The translations under genes and the position numbers were made by a program. Below, piece by piece: positions 1 to 8,781 of a DNA stretch of 64,000 nucleotides. Source of the DNA: UBA1672 sp964351365 (GTDB taxonomy: Bacteria > Pseudomonadota > Alphaproteobacteria > Micavibrionales > Micavibrionaceae); the NCBI GenBank assembly GCA_964351365.1, contig CAYGNP010000006.1, positions 1 through 64,000 on the forward strand, read 5' to 3'. Numbering within the stretch: the stretch's first letter is position 1; the number at the start of each line of letters is the position of its first letter. Under the pieces are notes generated by a model. The model saw only the letters and a list, made by a program, of their open reading frames with translations, ran no database searches and had not been told where the DNA came from.

Positions 1-1178
1 TCCTGACAAAAATCGATATCAAAGTCCGGCATCGAAACGCGCTCAGGGTTCAAAAACCGCTCAAACAGCAATCCGAACTCGAGCGGGTCAAGGTCAGTAA
101 TCTTGAGCGCCCATGCTACAACCGAGCCCGCGCCGGACCCCCTGCCCGGCCCCACAGGAATATTATGATCCTTCGACCATTTGATAAAATCCGAAACAAT
201 CAAGAAGTACCCTGGAAAACCCATCTGATTGATAACATCAAGCTCAAACTCTAGCCTTTCAAAATAAGGCGCAGGATCAGCACCTTTAACAAAAGCATCA
301 AGCCGCCATTTTAAACCCTCTTGCGCCTGCGCGGTAAGCTCTTCAAACTCACTGCGCCCCCCATCCGTTTCAAACGCGGGCAAAATCGGATCAATAGGCC
401 GCAGTAAATAAGAGCAGCGCCGCGCAATCACTAGCGTATTTTGAACCGCCTCAGGAATATCGGCAAATAATGTTACCATCTCCTGCGCAGACTTAAAGGA
501 ATGCTCTGGCGTAACTTTGCGCCGGTCGCTCTCGGTCACATACCGCCCCTCAGCAATACAGAGCAGCGCATCATGCGCCTCATACGCCGCCCGATCTTTG
601 AAATAGCAATCATTCGTTGCCACCAAAGGGACATTATGCGCATACGCTAAATCAATCAGCCGCCCCTCGACCTGATCTTCCTCCGTCAAACCGTGGCGCT
701 GTAATTCAATATAAAACCTGTCGCCAAAAACAGATAGGAGTCGCAATAGCTCAGCCTCAGCCTTTTCCATTTGCCCATGCAGAACATTTTGTGCAACCGC
801 GCCCTTCATCCCGCCGCTCAAGCAAATCAGCCCCTGACCATGATCCTTCAAATGATCAAACGTAACATCAACTGCCCCGCCGCTCATATACGCACAAGAG
901 ATAATCTTGCATAAATTTCGCCACCCCTGCTCGTTCTGCACAATCAGAACCAACTGATGCCCATCTATAGAAATCTGACACCCCATAATCGGTTGGACAC
1001 CAGCCCTGGAAGCTTCTTGCGCAAACTCCATTGCCCCGAATAAATTATTTGTATCCGTTACCGCCACAGCCGGCATCTTGCGTGCAACACAAAGATCGAC
1101 CAGATCCTTGACCTTGATCGCCCCTTCCGCCAATGAATAGGCGGAATGCACATGCAGATGAATAAATTTATTGCTCAT
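1..1178 (-). CDS. dnaE: DNA polymerase III subunit alpha (5' part only)
   Basis: This is the N-terminal 392 or so codons of the replicative polymerase catalytic subunit; the gene runs off the left edge of the window. The protein opens with MSNKFIHLHVHSAYSLAEGA, the HxHxxYS start of the PHP domain that forms the first ~270 residues of DnaE. Near the window edge the reverse frame reads GPGRGSGAGS and then PDFDIDFC, the beginning of the polymerase core with its PDxDxD catalytic motif. The ATG at 1176-1178 gives the canonical N-terminus. It is the last visible gene of the minus-strand train, 30 bp after lolD, a conserved alphaproteobacterial order (lolC-lolD-dnaE). Identity is clear; only completeness is unknown. 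Confidence 0.97.
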   Translation of the reverse strand, partial: MSNKFIHLHVHSAYSLAEGAIKVKDLVDLCVARKMPAVAVTDTNNLFGAMEFAQEASRAGVQPIMGCQISIDGHQLVLIVQNEQGWRNLCKIISCAYMSGGAVDVTFDHLKDHGQGLICLSGGMKGAVAQNVLHGQMEKAEAELLRLLSVFGDRFYIELQRHGLTEEDQVEGRLIDLAYAHNVPLVATNDCYFKDRAAYEAHDALLCIAEGRYVTESDRRKVTPEHSFKSAQEMVTLFADIPEAVQNTLVIARRCSYLLRPIDPILPAFETDGGRSEFEELTAQAQEGLKWRLDAFVKGADPAPYFERLEFELDVINQMGFPGYFLIVSDFIKWSKDHNIPVGPGRGSGAGSVVAWALKITDLDPLEFGLLFERFLNPERVSMPDFDIDFCQ

Positions 1179-1208
1179 AAACCAAGACTAACAGAATTGC
1201 GCCGATCC

Positions 1209-2144
1209 TTAAAACGGTAAAATACGTCCCATTTTAACCTCTAAAATCCGGTCCATTTCATTGGCCAAATCCATGTTATGCGTAGCAATCAGCGCGCCTA
1301 TGCCGAATTTCCGCACCATATTCAGCAGAATATCAAACACCTCTGCCGAGGTTTCCGGATCAAGATTACCCGTCGGCTCATCTGCAAATAGCAGCATCGG
1401 TTCGTTGATAAGTGCGCGCGCAATCGCAACGCGCTGCTGTTCCCCGCCCGATAAAGTTGCCGGGCGATGCTTAAGCCTATGCCCAAGCCCCATCTGCTCC
1501 AGCAATGCCGCCGCCTTGTCATTGGCATCTTTTGTTTTAAATCCCGCGATAATCTGCGGCAAAGCAACATTCTCCAGCGCCGTAAATTCAGGCAGCAAGT
1601 GATGGAACTGATACACAAATCCAATATGTTGGCTTCGAAGGCGCGTACGCAAACGCTCAGATATTTTAGATATATCACGCTCCTCCATCATAATTTGTCC
1701 ACTTGTGGGTGAGTCTAATAACCCCAATATATGAAGAAGCGTTGATTTCCCCGAACCACTCGGCCCGACAAGTGCCGCGATTTCCCCCGAATAGATGCGC
1801 AGATCAACGCCGTTTAAGATATTAAGGCTCTTACCAGCCTGTTTGTAAACCTTGGTTAAGCCGCGAACAGACAGCAAAAGATGCCCCTCCTGCTCATTAT
1901 GAACCACAGTCTCTGGCAAATCAGAGCTGGAATCGCTAGAGGAAACAGCGGGGTTAACCGGATCCTCTTCCACAAGAAAATCATCCTCTAGATCATCATC
2001 TTCAAGATCAAGATCATCTTCATCTTCTAATTGCTCATCATCCAGCGGATCATCATACAAATCAGGAGCAGCGGTAAAATATTCACCACTTTCATTCTTT
2101 GCGTTACAAGCCCTGTATTTTTCAAAAATATCTGTCAAGCGCAT
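1209..2144 (-). CDS. lolD: LolD-type lipoprotein-release ABC transporter ATPase with acidic N-terminal extension
   Basis: This is the ATPase of the LolCDE complex, which extracts outer-membrane lipoproteins from the inner membrane and passes them to LolA. Walker A (GPSGSGKST, residues 127-135), the LSGGE signature (231-235), Walker B (LLFADEP, 251-257) and a switch histidine (ATHN) are all present. Family members are about 225-235 aa; this one is 311 aa because about 88 residues precede the ABC fold. Residues 31-62 of that extension hold 21 Asp/Glu in 32 positions, followed by a Ser/Asp-rich stretch. No convincing alternative start lies nearer the ABC domain, although a GTG or TTG start inside the extension cannot be excluded. 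The gene follows the permease gene by 16 bp. Function is secure; the role of the extension is unknown. Confidence 0.93.
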   Translation of the reverse strand: MRLTDIFEKYRACNAKNESGEYFTAAPDLYDDPLDDEQLEDEDDLDLEDDDLEDDFLVEEDPVNPAVSSSDSSSDLPETVVHNEQEGHLLLSVRGLTKVYKQAGKSLNILNGVDLRIYSGEIAALVGPSGSGKSTLLHILGLLDSPTSGQIMMEERDISKISERLRTRLRSQHIGFVYQFHHLLPEFTALENVALPQIIAGFKTKDANDKAAALLEQMGLGHRLKHRPATLSGGEQQRVAIARALINEPMLLFADEPTGNLDPETSAEVFDILLNMVRKFGIGALIATHNMDLANEMDRILEVKMGRILPF

Positions 2145-2160
2145 ATCCCATTAACCATTA

Positions 2161-3402
2161 CTATTCATAGCGCAACGCCTCAACCGGATCGAGCCGCGCT
2201 GCGCGCCAGGCCGGATAGAGCGTTGCAAGAATAGAAAGAAAAAACGCCATACCAACAACGCTTACGACCTCATGCCAATCAATTTCAGCCGGAATTTCAG
2301 ACAAAAACCTGATCTCCGCATCCCACAATGAAAACCCGGTAAGACCCTCAAGAAACGCACGAATAGTTTCAATATTCATCGCAAAAGAAATACCAATCGC
2401 CGCCCCGACAAAGGTACCAATAAAACCAATACTCGCACCAGTCAGCATGAAAATACGCATCATATTGCCCCGCGTTGCACCCATTGTACGCATAATAGCG
2501 ATATCGTGCCCCTTATCTTTCACCAGCATGATCATCGAAGAAATAATATTAAACGCCGCCACCAGAATGATTAGAGACAAAATCAAGAACATCACATTAC
2601 GCTCCACCTCCAGCGCATTAAAAAAGCTCTTATTAATATCCCTCCAGTCATAAACCGCGGCCCGCCCCTTTATCTCAAGCTCAATAGTGCGCCTGATTTC
2701 ATCAAGTTTTTGCGGCTGACTGAGGAACACCTCAAGCGAACTTACACTTTCCTTAAGCTGAAAAAATTTCTGCGCCTCGGGCAGAGGCATAAAAACAAAG
2801 CCACTATTATACTCATACATCTCAACATCAAAAATCATGCCAATCTCAAAACTGCGCTGCGTCGGAACCGTACCAACAGGTGTTGTGCGCATCACAGGTG
2901 AAGTCAGCGTCACCTTATCACCAATATTCAGATTATATTTTCTGGCCAGCACCTCACCAATCGCAATTCTGAACCCCCTAAAATTCTCAAGCTCACCAGC
3001 ACGGATACTATTATACAAAATATCACGCTCTGCAAAATCCGCCTGCGAAATTCCTCGCACCATAACACCAGTCGATCCCACACCAAAAGACAGCAAAGTC
3101 TGACCTTCTATAATGGGGGTAACGTCCTGAACACCTTGTATGTCTTTTATAGACTGAGCAAGATCCTGATAATCAAACAAAGCGCCGGATTGCGAATAGA
3201 CATTCATATGTCCCCCAAGCCCCAGAATGCGGCTAAACAACTCCTCACGAAAACCATTCATCACACTCATGACAATAATCAGAGTAGCAACGCCCAGCAT
3301 AATCCCGGCAAACGAAAACCCCGCAATCACCGAGACGAAACCCTCCGCCTTCTTGGACCGCAGATAACGCCAGGCTACTGTACGTTCAAACTTTGAGATC
3401 AT
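2161..3402 (-). CDS. lolC: LolC/LolE family lipoprotein-releasing system permease
   Basis: This is the inner-membrane permease subunit that pairs with LolD to release lipoproteins. At 413 aa it has family length and shows the FtsX/MacB plan: one membrane helix near residues 22-45 (after the opening FERTVAWRYLRSKK), a large periplasmic domain of about 220 residues, then three C-terminal helices around 270-295, 315-345 and 375-400. It ends PAWRAARLDPVEALRYE, the typical tail of the family. There is one permease gene before lolD, as in many alphaproteobacteria where a single LolC/E-type (LolF) protein probably works as a homodimer. It lies 3 bp downstream of proS. Confidence 0.94.
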   Translation of the reverse strand: MISKFERTVAWRYLRSKKAEGFVSVIAGFSFAGIMLGVATLIIVMSVMNGFREELFSRILGLGGHMNVYSQSGALFDYQDLAQSIKDIQGVQDVTPIIEGQTLLSFGVGSTGVMVRGISQADFAERDILYNSIRAGELENFRGFRIAIGEVLARKYNLNIGDKVTLTSPVMRTTPVGTVPTQRSFEIGMIFDVEMYEYNSGFVFMPLPEAQKFFQLKESVSSLEVFLSQPQKLDEIRRTIELEIKGRAAVYDWRDINKSFFNALEVERNVMFLILSLIILVAAFNIISSMIMLVKDKGHDIAIMRTMGATRGNMMRIFMLTGASIGFIGTFVGAAIGISFAMNIETIRAFLEGLTGFSLWDAEIRFLSEIPAEIDWHEVVSVVGMAFFLSILATLYPAWRAARLDPVEALRYE

Positions 3403-3405
3403 GGG

Positions 3406-4857
3406 TTAATAAGCCTTCCCGATCAGAACCTTTTGACCATCATCCTCAAACGGCATACACCGCGTAGACAATGCATGAGCCTTCATCATGGCTTCAAGTT
3501 TCTCATCTTTTAGGACACTCAGCGGAACGCGGACAAGGCCAACTTTATCCGCCTTGAAGAAATCATCAACATCCGTCAAACCTGCTCCATCAAAAGTATG
3601 ATCCAACATGAATTTACGCGAGCGCGCCAGCATGCCATCATGAATAGAATCCAGCATCCCCTGTACCTTGCTCACGAATACATCAACACTCATGGTCTCC
3701 TTGGACTCTTTACCCAAATCTCGACGCGTAACAGTCACATCGCCGTTTTCCATCTCGCGATTACCAATCTCAACCCTAAGCGGTATACCCTTCTTGACGG
3801 CTTCCCACATCTTATCGCCGGTGCGCAAATCGCGCTTGTCAACATGAACGCGCAAATTTTTGCCCTTCAGCTCAGCCGCGATCTTATCAGCAAAGCCAAA
3901 AACGCCGCCATCCTCATCAACATTTTTAACGACAGGCAAAATCACAACCTGCTGCGGGGCAATGCGTGGGGGCATCTGCATTCCGTCATCATCCCCATGC
4001 ACCATAATCATGCCACCAATCGCACGCGTACTAAACGCCCAGCTCGTCGTATAAGCATGCTCATCCACACCATCACGCCCCTGAAACGTGATCCCGCAGC
4101 TTTTAGAAAATGTTTGTCCCAAATCATGTGAGGTCGCTGCCTGAAGTGCCTTACCATCTTGCATAATCGACTCAATCGCATAGGTTTCAATCGCACCGGG
4201 AAAGCGCTCCTCCGGCGTCTTAATGCCCCGATATCCCGTCAGTGCGAGATAATCTTCAAAAAATTTATGATACATATCCAAAATAGTCAGGCAATCCTGT
4301 TTCGCTCCCTCTGGTGTCTCAAAGGCATTATGCCCCTCATGCCAGAAAAACTCAGACGTACGTAAAAACATACGCGTACGCATCTCCCATCGCAGAACAT
4401 TTCCCCACTGGTTGAGCTTCATTGGTAAATCACGATAAGATTGAATCCACCGCGCCATCGCCTCTCCGATAATCGTCTCAGAAGTCGGACGCACAATATA
4501 AGGCTCCTCCAGCTTCCCCGCAGGCACAAGCCGGCCATTTTCTCCGGCCTCTAATCTGTGATGGGTTACAACCGCGCATTCCTTGGCAAACCCATCAATA
4601 TGCTCAGCCTCTTTCTCCAGAAACGATAGAGGGATCAGCAGCGGAAAGCTGGCGTTCTGCACACCATACTCCTTAAGCTCCTTATCAAATATACTCTGCA
4701 TATTCTCCCAAACAGCAAACCCGTAAGGCTTAACGGTCATGCACCCCCGTACAGGCGAATTTTCCGCCATATCTGCAGCCTTGATAACCTGCTGATACCA
4801 CTCTGGGAAATCTTCTGCGCGTGTAGGTGTAATGGCGGTGCGTTGTTGCTTACTCAT
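3406..4857 (-). CDS. proS: Prolyl-tRNA synthetase, archaeal/eukaryotic-type (short form)
   Basis: A class II synthetase that charges tRNA-Pro. It has 483 aa from the ATG at 4857, chosen because an AGAGG ribosome site precedes it and a longer reading would overlap the upstream gene. Class II motif 2 (RWEMRTRMFLRTSEFFWHEG) and motif 3 (GGMIMVHGDDDG) are visible. The wording YGFAVWENMQ, the lack of the bacterial editing insertion, and the C-terminal domain ending in Lys-Ala-Tyr match the archaeal/eukaryotic/Thermus type. The usual alphaproteobacterial enzyme is a different type of about 440 aa. The locus itself (rnj-DUF1467-proS-lolC-lolD-dnaE) is the standard alphaproteobacterial proS position, which suggests replacement in place. 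Confidence 0.95.
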   Translation of the reverse strand: MSKQQRTAITPTRAEDFPEWYQQVIKAADMAENSPVRGCMTVKPYGFAVWENMQSIFDKELKEYGVQNASFPLLIPLSFLEKEAEHIDGFAKECAVVTHHRLEAGENGRLVPAGKLEEPYIVRPTSETIIGEAMARWIQSYRDLPMKLNQWGNVLRWEMRTRMFLRTSEFFWHEGHNAFETPEGAKQDCLTILDMYHKFFEDYLALTGYRGIKTPEERFPGAIETYAIESIMQDGKALQAATSHDLGQTFSKSCGITFQGRDGVDEHAYTTSWAFSTRAIGGMIMVHGDDDGMQMPPRIAPQQVVILPVVKNVDEDGGVFGFADKIAAELKGKNLRVHVDKRDLRTGDKMWEAVKKGIPLRVEIGNREMENGDVTVTRRDLGKESKETMSVDVFVSKVQGMLDSIHDGMLARSRKFMLDHTFDGAGLTDVDDFFKADKVGLVRVPLSVLKDEKLEAMMKAHALSTRCMPFEDDGQKVLIGKAY

Positions 4858-4876
4858 TAAAATAATCCTCTGACAA

Positions 4877-5347
4877 TTAAGGCTTTTGCCCAATATTTTG
4901 ATCGCTAGAGGGTAGAGGATTAGCGCTTTCTTGTCCATGCTCTTCCGCTCGCTCTAAGCAGAATGTTTTCGCCTGATCAGAGATATCCTGCCCACCAAAA
5001 TCAACGCGCCCATCTGCAAAAACTTTAATCTCGCCCAGAACGCTCTCGGAAAACAAACCCTCTGGCAAATCAAGCCCAGCCTTATTCAGTAAGTCCAGTT
5101 GAATTGGAATAATAATAGGATCATTCAAAAATTTAGGGCCATCATCCGCAAGATCCGCCGGTGCAACACTCCCGCCATTTACATCCACACCTGGAACATA
5201 CTCCGCCCCTGAAACCCGTTCATCCGGCGATGGCTTAACCTTATCAAGATATCTGCATAGAACATTAAACTCTGGAGTATTTTCCTCCGCTAGCCCGCTA
5301 AAGGGAAAAATAAGGATCAAAAAAACTAAAACTTTAAGAAGACCCAT
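4877..5347 (-). CDS. Small exported protein of unknown function
   Basis: I do not recognise this 156-aa protein. It begins with a signal peptide (MGLLKVLVFLILIFPFSGLA, cleavage likely after Leu-Ala) followed by an acidic, mostly polar mature part with two cysteines (near residues 31 and 130), which could form a disulphide in the periplasm. The segment SVLGEIKVFADGRVDFGGQ resembles a short beta-rich repeat, but I cannot assign it. The start overlaps the stop of the DUF1467 gene by 14 bp, so translation is probably coupled, and proS follows 19 bp downstream. It interrupts the usual DUF1467-proS adjacency, so it looks like a lineage-specific addition. Confidence 0.75.
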   Translation of the reverse strand: MGLLKVLVFLILIFPFSGLAEENTPEFNVLCRYLDKVKPSPDERVSGAEYVPGVDVNGGSVAPADLADDGPKFLNDPIIIPIQLDLLNKAGLDLPEGLFSESVLGEIKVFADGRVDFGGQDISDQAKTFCLERAEEHGQESANPLPSSDQNIGQKP

Positions 5348-5597
5348 TCCGAACCATCTCCCTGAAATCGATAATGTCCATATTAATCAAAACGCAAATA
5401 ATTAGCCACAAAACAAAAGAAACCACAGTTGTAATAAGAAGCTTTTTCTTCATATTTACATTTTTAGGAGCTCCCGGTGCTATATACTCGCCCTCATCGG
5501 CTTCTTCCTGCGTTGTAGATAGTCCGATCGGCAAAACGCAAAAAATGACCGTCCACCAAATCATAATAAAAACAACAACACTTGAGACAATACTCAT
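5334..5597 (-). CDS. DUF1467 family small membrane protein
   Basis: An 87-aa inner-membrane protein starting MSIVSSVVVFIMIWWTVIFC. It has two predicted helices (about residues 4-26 and 58-80) around a short acidic, proline-containing loop (YIAPGAPKN), as in the alphaproteobacterial DUF1467 family. That family is typically found between rnj and proS, exactly as here. The ATG at 5595-5597 is preferred over the one at 5619-5621 because GGAGGAG sits directly before it. The stop lies inside the next gene (14 bp overlap). Function is unknown in the literature I know. Confidence 0.85.
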   Translation of the reverse strand: MSIVSSVVVFIMIWWTVIFCVLPIGLSTTQEEADEGEYIAPGAPKNVNMKKKLLITTVVSFVLWLIICVLINMDIIDFREMVRNGSS

Positions 5598-5611
5598 AAC
5601 TCCTCCATCTA

Positions 5612-7267
5612 TTAAATGCATATTACATGAACATTGGTTTTGGGTTTAATCCCAAGCTCATGGTGTACATACCTGTTCACACAGATGCGAATATCTTCCG
5701 CAATCCCCTCTTCATCCTCTTTGACACAATCTTCAAGACAATCAAAAACGGCGCGCTCTATATCGGCAACCAAGCAATCATTATGCCGCTCACAACTCAA
5801 ACCAACAGTAGCAACCTTGATATTACCCAATACGTTATAATCCTCATCCAAAACCACTGACACATGAACCGTGCCAGAGAACTGCAATTTGCGCCTTGCT
5901 GATATTGATTGATGGGTCACGGGGATGATGCGTCTCTGATCAAGTGCTAAAATTCCAGTCTCCACATGATCCACAATCGCCGGTGCACCAGGTGCAAGTC
6001 GGATCACTGAACCGTTCTGCGGCACCAAAACATGGTTCACCTGACATTGCTCCGCCAGCACCCTTTGCGCATCAAGCTGCATTCGCTCACCATGAACAGG
6101 AATAACACATTCGGGTTTCACCCATTGCAACATTGAAATAATTTCCTCACGGCACGGATGTCCAGAGACATGAATTTTATTCTTTGTATCCTGCGGAGAG
6201 ATAACACAAACCCCTGCTGCACTGAGGTTATTTTTCACAGTATTGATACTGCGCTCATTCCCTGGTATCGCCCGCGCTGAAAAAATTACTGTATCCCCGC
6301 GCCGGAATGACATACCGCGATATTCTCCGCGCGCAATCTTCGCTAGCGCAGCCATATACTCCCCTTGCGATCCGGTCACAATCAAAACCAGATTATCATC
6401 TGGTATAAGCCCGATATCATGATCATCAACAAAATCAGGTAAGCCATTTAGATACCCGCACTCATACGCCGCACCAACCATTCGGTGCAGAGAACGCCCA
6501 ACCAGGGCCACACTGCGTCCAGCAACTTCTGCTGCGCGTACAATGCTAATCACGCGCCCTATATTCGATGCAAACGTAGTTACTGCAATTTTACCTTTAT
6601 GACGCCTAAACTCCTCAGCCAGGCCAATGGCAACATCCGCCTCGGAACCAGCATACCCATCCACCTGCGCATTTGTTGAATCCCCGATGTAGGCAAGAAC
6701 GCCCTCTTTGCCTATCTTTTGAAAAACATTGCCTTGCGTTTTTTCACCAATAATCGGAGTCGGATCAAGGTTCCAGTCCCCGCTATGCAAAACATTTCCG
6801 TATTGAGTTTTAATAAGAACAGAACAACTATCCGGCACGGAATGCGATACAGGAATAAACCTAATACCATAATTCCCAATCTCAATATCATCATGCGATT
6901 TGATAATATGCACCTCTGCACCACGAATACCCTCTTGCTCGAATTTTCGCCTCAAAACCGCTGCCGTAAATCGGCACGTGTAAATCGGGCAATCAAAACG
7001 GTCGTATAAATGCGCAATCGCACCAATATGATCCTCATGGGCATGCGTAACCACAAGTCCGGCAAGCTTGTCCTTATTGTCCTCAATCAATGAGGGGTCA
7101 GGCAATAATAAATCAATCCCCGGAAAACGCTCATCCGCAAATCCAATCCCACAATCAATCGCTAAAAGCTGTCCGTCACAGACATACAAATTCAAATTCA
7201 TGCCAAACTCTTCACTTCCCCCAAGCGGCACAAAATGCAATCCTTTATCTTTAAATAAATCACCCAT
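5612..7267 (-). CDS. rnj: Ribonuclease J
   Basis: A metallo-beta-lactamase/beta-CASP ribonuclease that degrades and matures RNA with endo- and 5'-3' exonuclease activity, in the cytoplasm. The 551-aa protein has the zinc motif HAHEDH at residues 75-80, further ligands in the segments PVSHSVPDS and HSGDWNLD, and the beta-CASP histidine region (HVSGHPCREE, then PVHGERMQL). This is family length. It is followed by DUF1467 and preceded by coaX with a 1-bp stop/start overlap, so it belongs to the same transcript. RNase J here sits in the alphaproteobacterial birA-coaX-rnj arrangement. Confidence 0.96.
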   Translation of the reverse strand: MGDLFKDKGLHFVPLGGSEEFGMNLNLYVCDGQLLAIDCGIGFADERFPGIDLLLPDPSLIEDNKDKLAGLVVTHAHEDHIGAIAHLYDRFDCPIYTCRFTAAVLRRKFEQEGIRGAEVHIIKSHDDIEIGNYGIRFIPVSHSVPDSCSVLIKTQYGNVLHSGDWNLDPTPIIGEKTQGNVFQKIGKEGVLAYIGDSTNAQVDGYAGSEADVAIGLAEEFRRHKGKIAVTTFASNIGRVISIVRAAEVAGRSVALVGRSLHRMVGAAYECGYLNGLPDFVDDHDIGLIPDDNLVLIVTGSQGEYMAALAKIARGEYRGMSFRRGDTVIFSARAIPGNERSINTVKNNLSAAGVCVISPQDTKNKIHVSGHPCREEIISMLQWVKPECVIPVHGERMQLDAQRVLAEQCQVNHVLVPQNGSVIRLAPGAPAIVDHVETGILALDQRRIIPVTHQSISARRKLQFSGTVHVSVVLDEDYNVLGNIKVATVGLSCERHNDCLVADIERAVFDCLEDCVKEDEEGIAEDIRICVNRYVHHELGIKPKTNVHVICI

Positions 7268-8046
7268 TATGTCTTCTTATCTTTATGTTTGTTATAAATT
7301 TCTAATAGCCCATACAACGTTAAATTATGATCAATCAAATCAATCACATCGGTATTCTGCGCATAAAGCGGCGCCAGCCCGCCAGTTGCAATAACATAGG
7401 GTTTACCCTCCAGCTCCCCTTGCACCTGCTCTAATATTTTCTCTATTAACCCGATATACCCCCAATACATACCCGATTGCATCGCCCCGCGGGTATTGCG
7501 TCCAATTGCACTCTCAGGCTGTTCTATGGTGATTTGAGGTAACTTCGCCGCTCGCTGCGTCAGCGCGCTCATCGACAAACGTACACCCGGTGCAATCACA
7601 CCTCCACAATAAACACCAGCCTTATTGATAATATCAAAGGTGGTTGCCGTACCAAAATCAATAACTACAACAGGCAAGCGTTCCTTATGTTTGGAAACAA
7701 CCGCTGCCGCATTCGCAAGACGATCAGCCCCCGCTTCCCCGGGCTGGTCGATATCCACCCGAATACCTGCATTTTTTGCCGACACAAAAAACGGCTCTTG
7801 ATTCATATATTTTCTGCATAGCTGCTCAAGATTAAAATGCGTATCAGGGACAACAGAGCCAATAATCACACCCTTGACATCACCCCAATCTACACCAACA
7901 AGATCAAAAAGCTGCTTTAAAAAAACAGCATACTCATCCGCCGAACGCGCAGTTTCTGTTTTACACCGCCAGGACTGGCGCAATGAGTTTCCCTCAAACA
8001 AAGCAAAAACAGTATTCGTATTTCCCACATCCAAAGCAAGCAGCAT
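7267..8046 (-). CDS. coaX: Type III pantothenate kinase
   Basis: Catalyses the first step of coenzyme A synthesis, phosphorylation of pantothenate. The 259-aa protein starts MLLALDVGNTNTVFALF, with the phosphate-binding DxGNTN motif (residues 6-11). It has PGEAGADRLANAAA near residue 100, the base of the pantothenate site, and VVIDFGTATTFD near 130, the second ASKHA-fold phosphate loop. This is the potassium-dependent, feedback-insensitive CoaX type common in alphaproteobacteria. It lies 6 bp after birA, another vitamin-linked enzyme, and overlaps the rnj start. Confidence 0.96.
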   Translation of the reverse strand: MLLALDVGNTNTVFALFEGNSLRQSWRCKTETARSADEYAVFLKQLFDLVGVDWGDVKGVIIGSVVPDTHFNLEQLCRKYMNQEPFFVSAKNAGIRVDIDQPGEAGADRLANAAAVVSKHKERLPVVVIDFGTATTFDIINKAGVYCGGVIAPGVRLSMSALTQRAAKLPQITIEQPESAIGRNTRGAMQSGMYWGYIGLIEKILEQVQGELEGKPYVIATGGLAPLYAQNTDVIDLIDHNLTLYGLLEIYNKHKDKKT

Positions 8047-8052
8047 AATAAT

Positions 8053-8781
8053 TTAATCTGTCAAAAAGACATCTCCAGAGGTTACAATTCGGCGCTTCCC
8101 GCTTTTATCACAGAGCATTATAAGATTACCAGCACTATCAATCGTCTCGAAAGCTCCCGTAACAGGCTCATCCCCAATTTTTACACTGATTTTAGTCCCC
8201 GGAGCATAGCTCCGCTCTAGCCATTCCTTGCGAATACCCTCAAAGCCATGCGCACGCCATTGCGCGTAAACATCAGAAAATATGGCTAAAATCCTATCCC
8301 TAACCTCATCAAGTTTAATCGCTTGAGGCGTATAATCTGCTAAACAGGCGCCTCCAGCAATCCCCGTAACATGAACATTCAAGCCAAGGCCGATAATAAT
8401 CACCTCTGCCCTATCATGATCAATCCGTGCACTATCAACCAAAATGCCGCAGCATTTTTTCCCTTCAATTAGGACATCATTTGGCCATTTTAGATCAGCC
8501 CGCACATATCCCTCAATCGCGCGCGCAACACTTAAACCAACCGCAAGAGAGATTTGCCCAAGACAATCAAGGCGGCACTCTGGACGAAGCAGAAAAGACA
8601 TATAAAGGTTACCTTCAGGACTCTGCCATATCCGCCCATGCCGTCCACGGCCACCAGATTGAGTGAGCGCGCAAACAACCTGCCCCTCTGCCAAATCAGG
8701 ATCATCTTGAAACTGTCTTCTTAAAAAATCCTGAGTGCTGCTAAGGTGATCATGCGTATCAATCAACCAATCAATGGACAT
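8053..8781 (-). CDS. birA: Biotin--[acetyl-CoA-carboxylase] ligase, monofunctional
   Basis: Activates biotin to biotinyl-AMP and attaches it to the biotin carboxyl carrier protein. The 242-aa protein carries the ligase signature GGRGRHGR (near residues 43-50) and the lysine motif LKWPNDVLI (near 98-106), then a short SH3-like C-terminal domain. There is no N-terminal winged helix, so it cannot be the biotin repressor of the E. coli type. The start overlaps the nuoN stop by 1 bp, which ties it to the respiratory operon as in many alphaproteobacteria. Confidence 0.95.
   Translation of the reverse strand: MSIDWLIDTHDHLSSTQDFLRRQFQDDPDLAEGQVVCALTQSGGRGRHGRIWQSPEGNLYMSFLLRPECRLDCLGQISLAVGLSVARAIEGYVRADLKWPNDVLIEGKKCCGILVDSARIDHDRAEVIIIGLGLNVHVTGIAGGACLADYTPQAIKLDEVRDRILAIFSDVYAQWRAHGFEGIRKEWLERSYAPGTKISVKIGDEPVTGAFETIDSAGNLIMLCDKSGKRRIVTSGDVFLTD

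Noticed and set aside
1980..2060. Apparent tandem repeat in the lolD extension (runs of atc/tct triplets)
   Set aside because: It is a degenerate consequence of Asp/Glu codons; no regular unit repeats exactly, so I do not list it as a repeat array.
3598..4131. 177-codon frame antisense to proS
   Set aside because: It is fully contained in the synthetase gene; the translation shows no domain and no start signals.
4858..4938. N-terminal extension of proS
   Set aside because: The extra 27 residues overlap the upstream gene, are unlike any ProRS start, and a proper ribosome site stands before the internal ATG at 4857.
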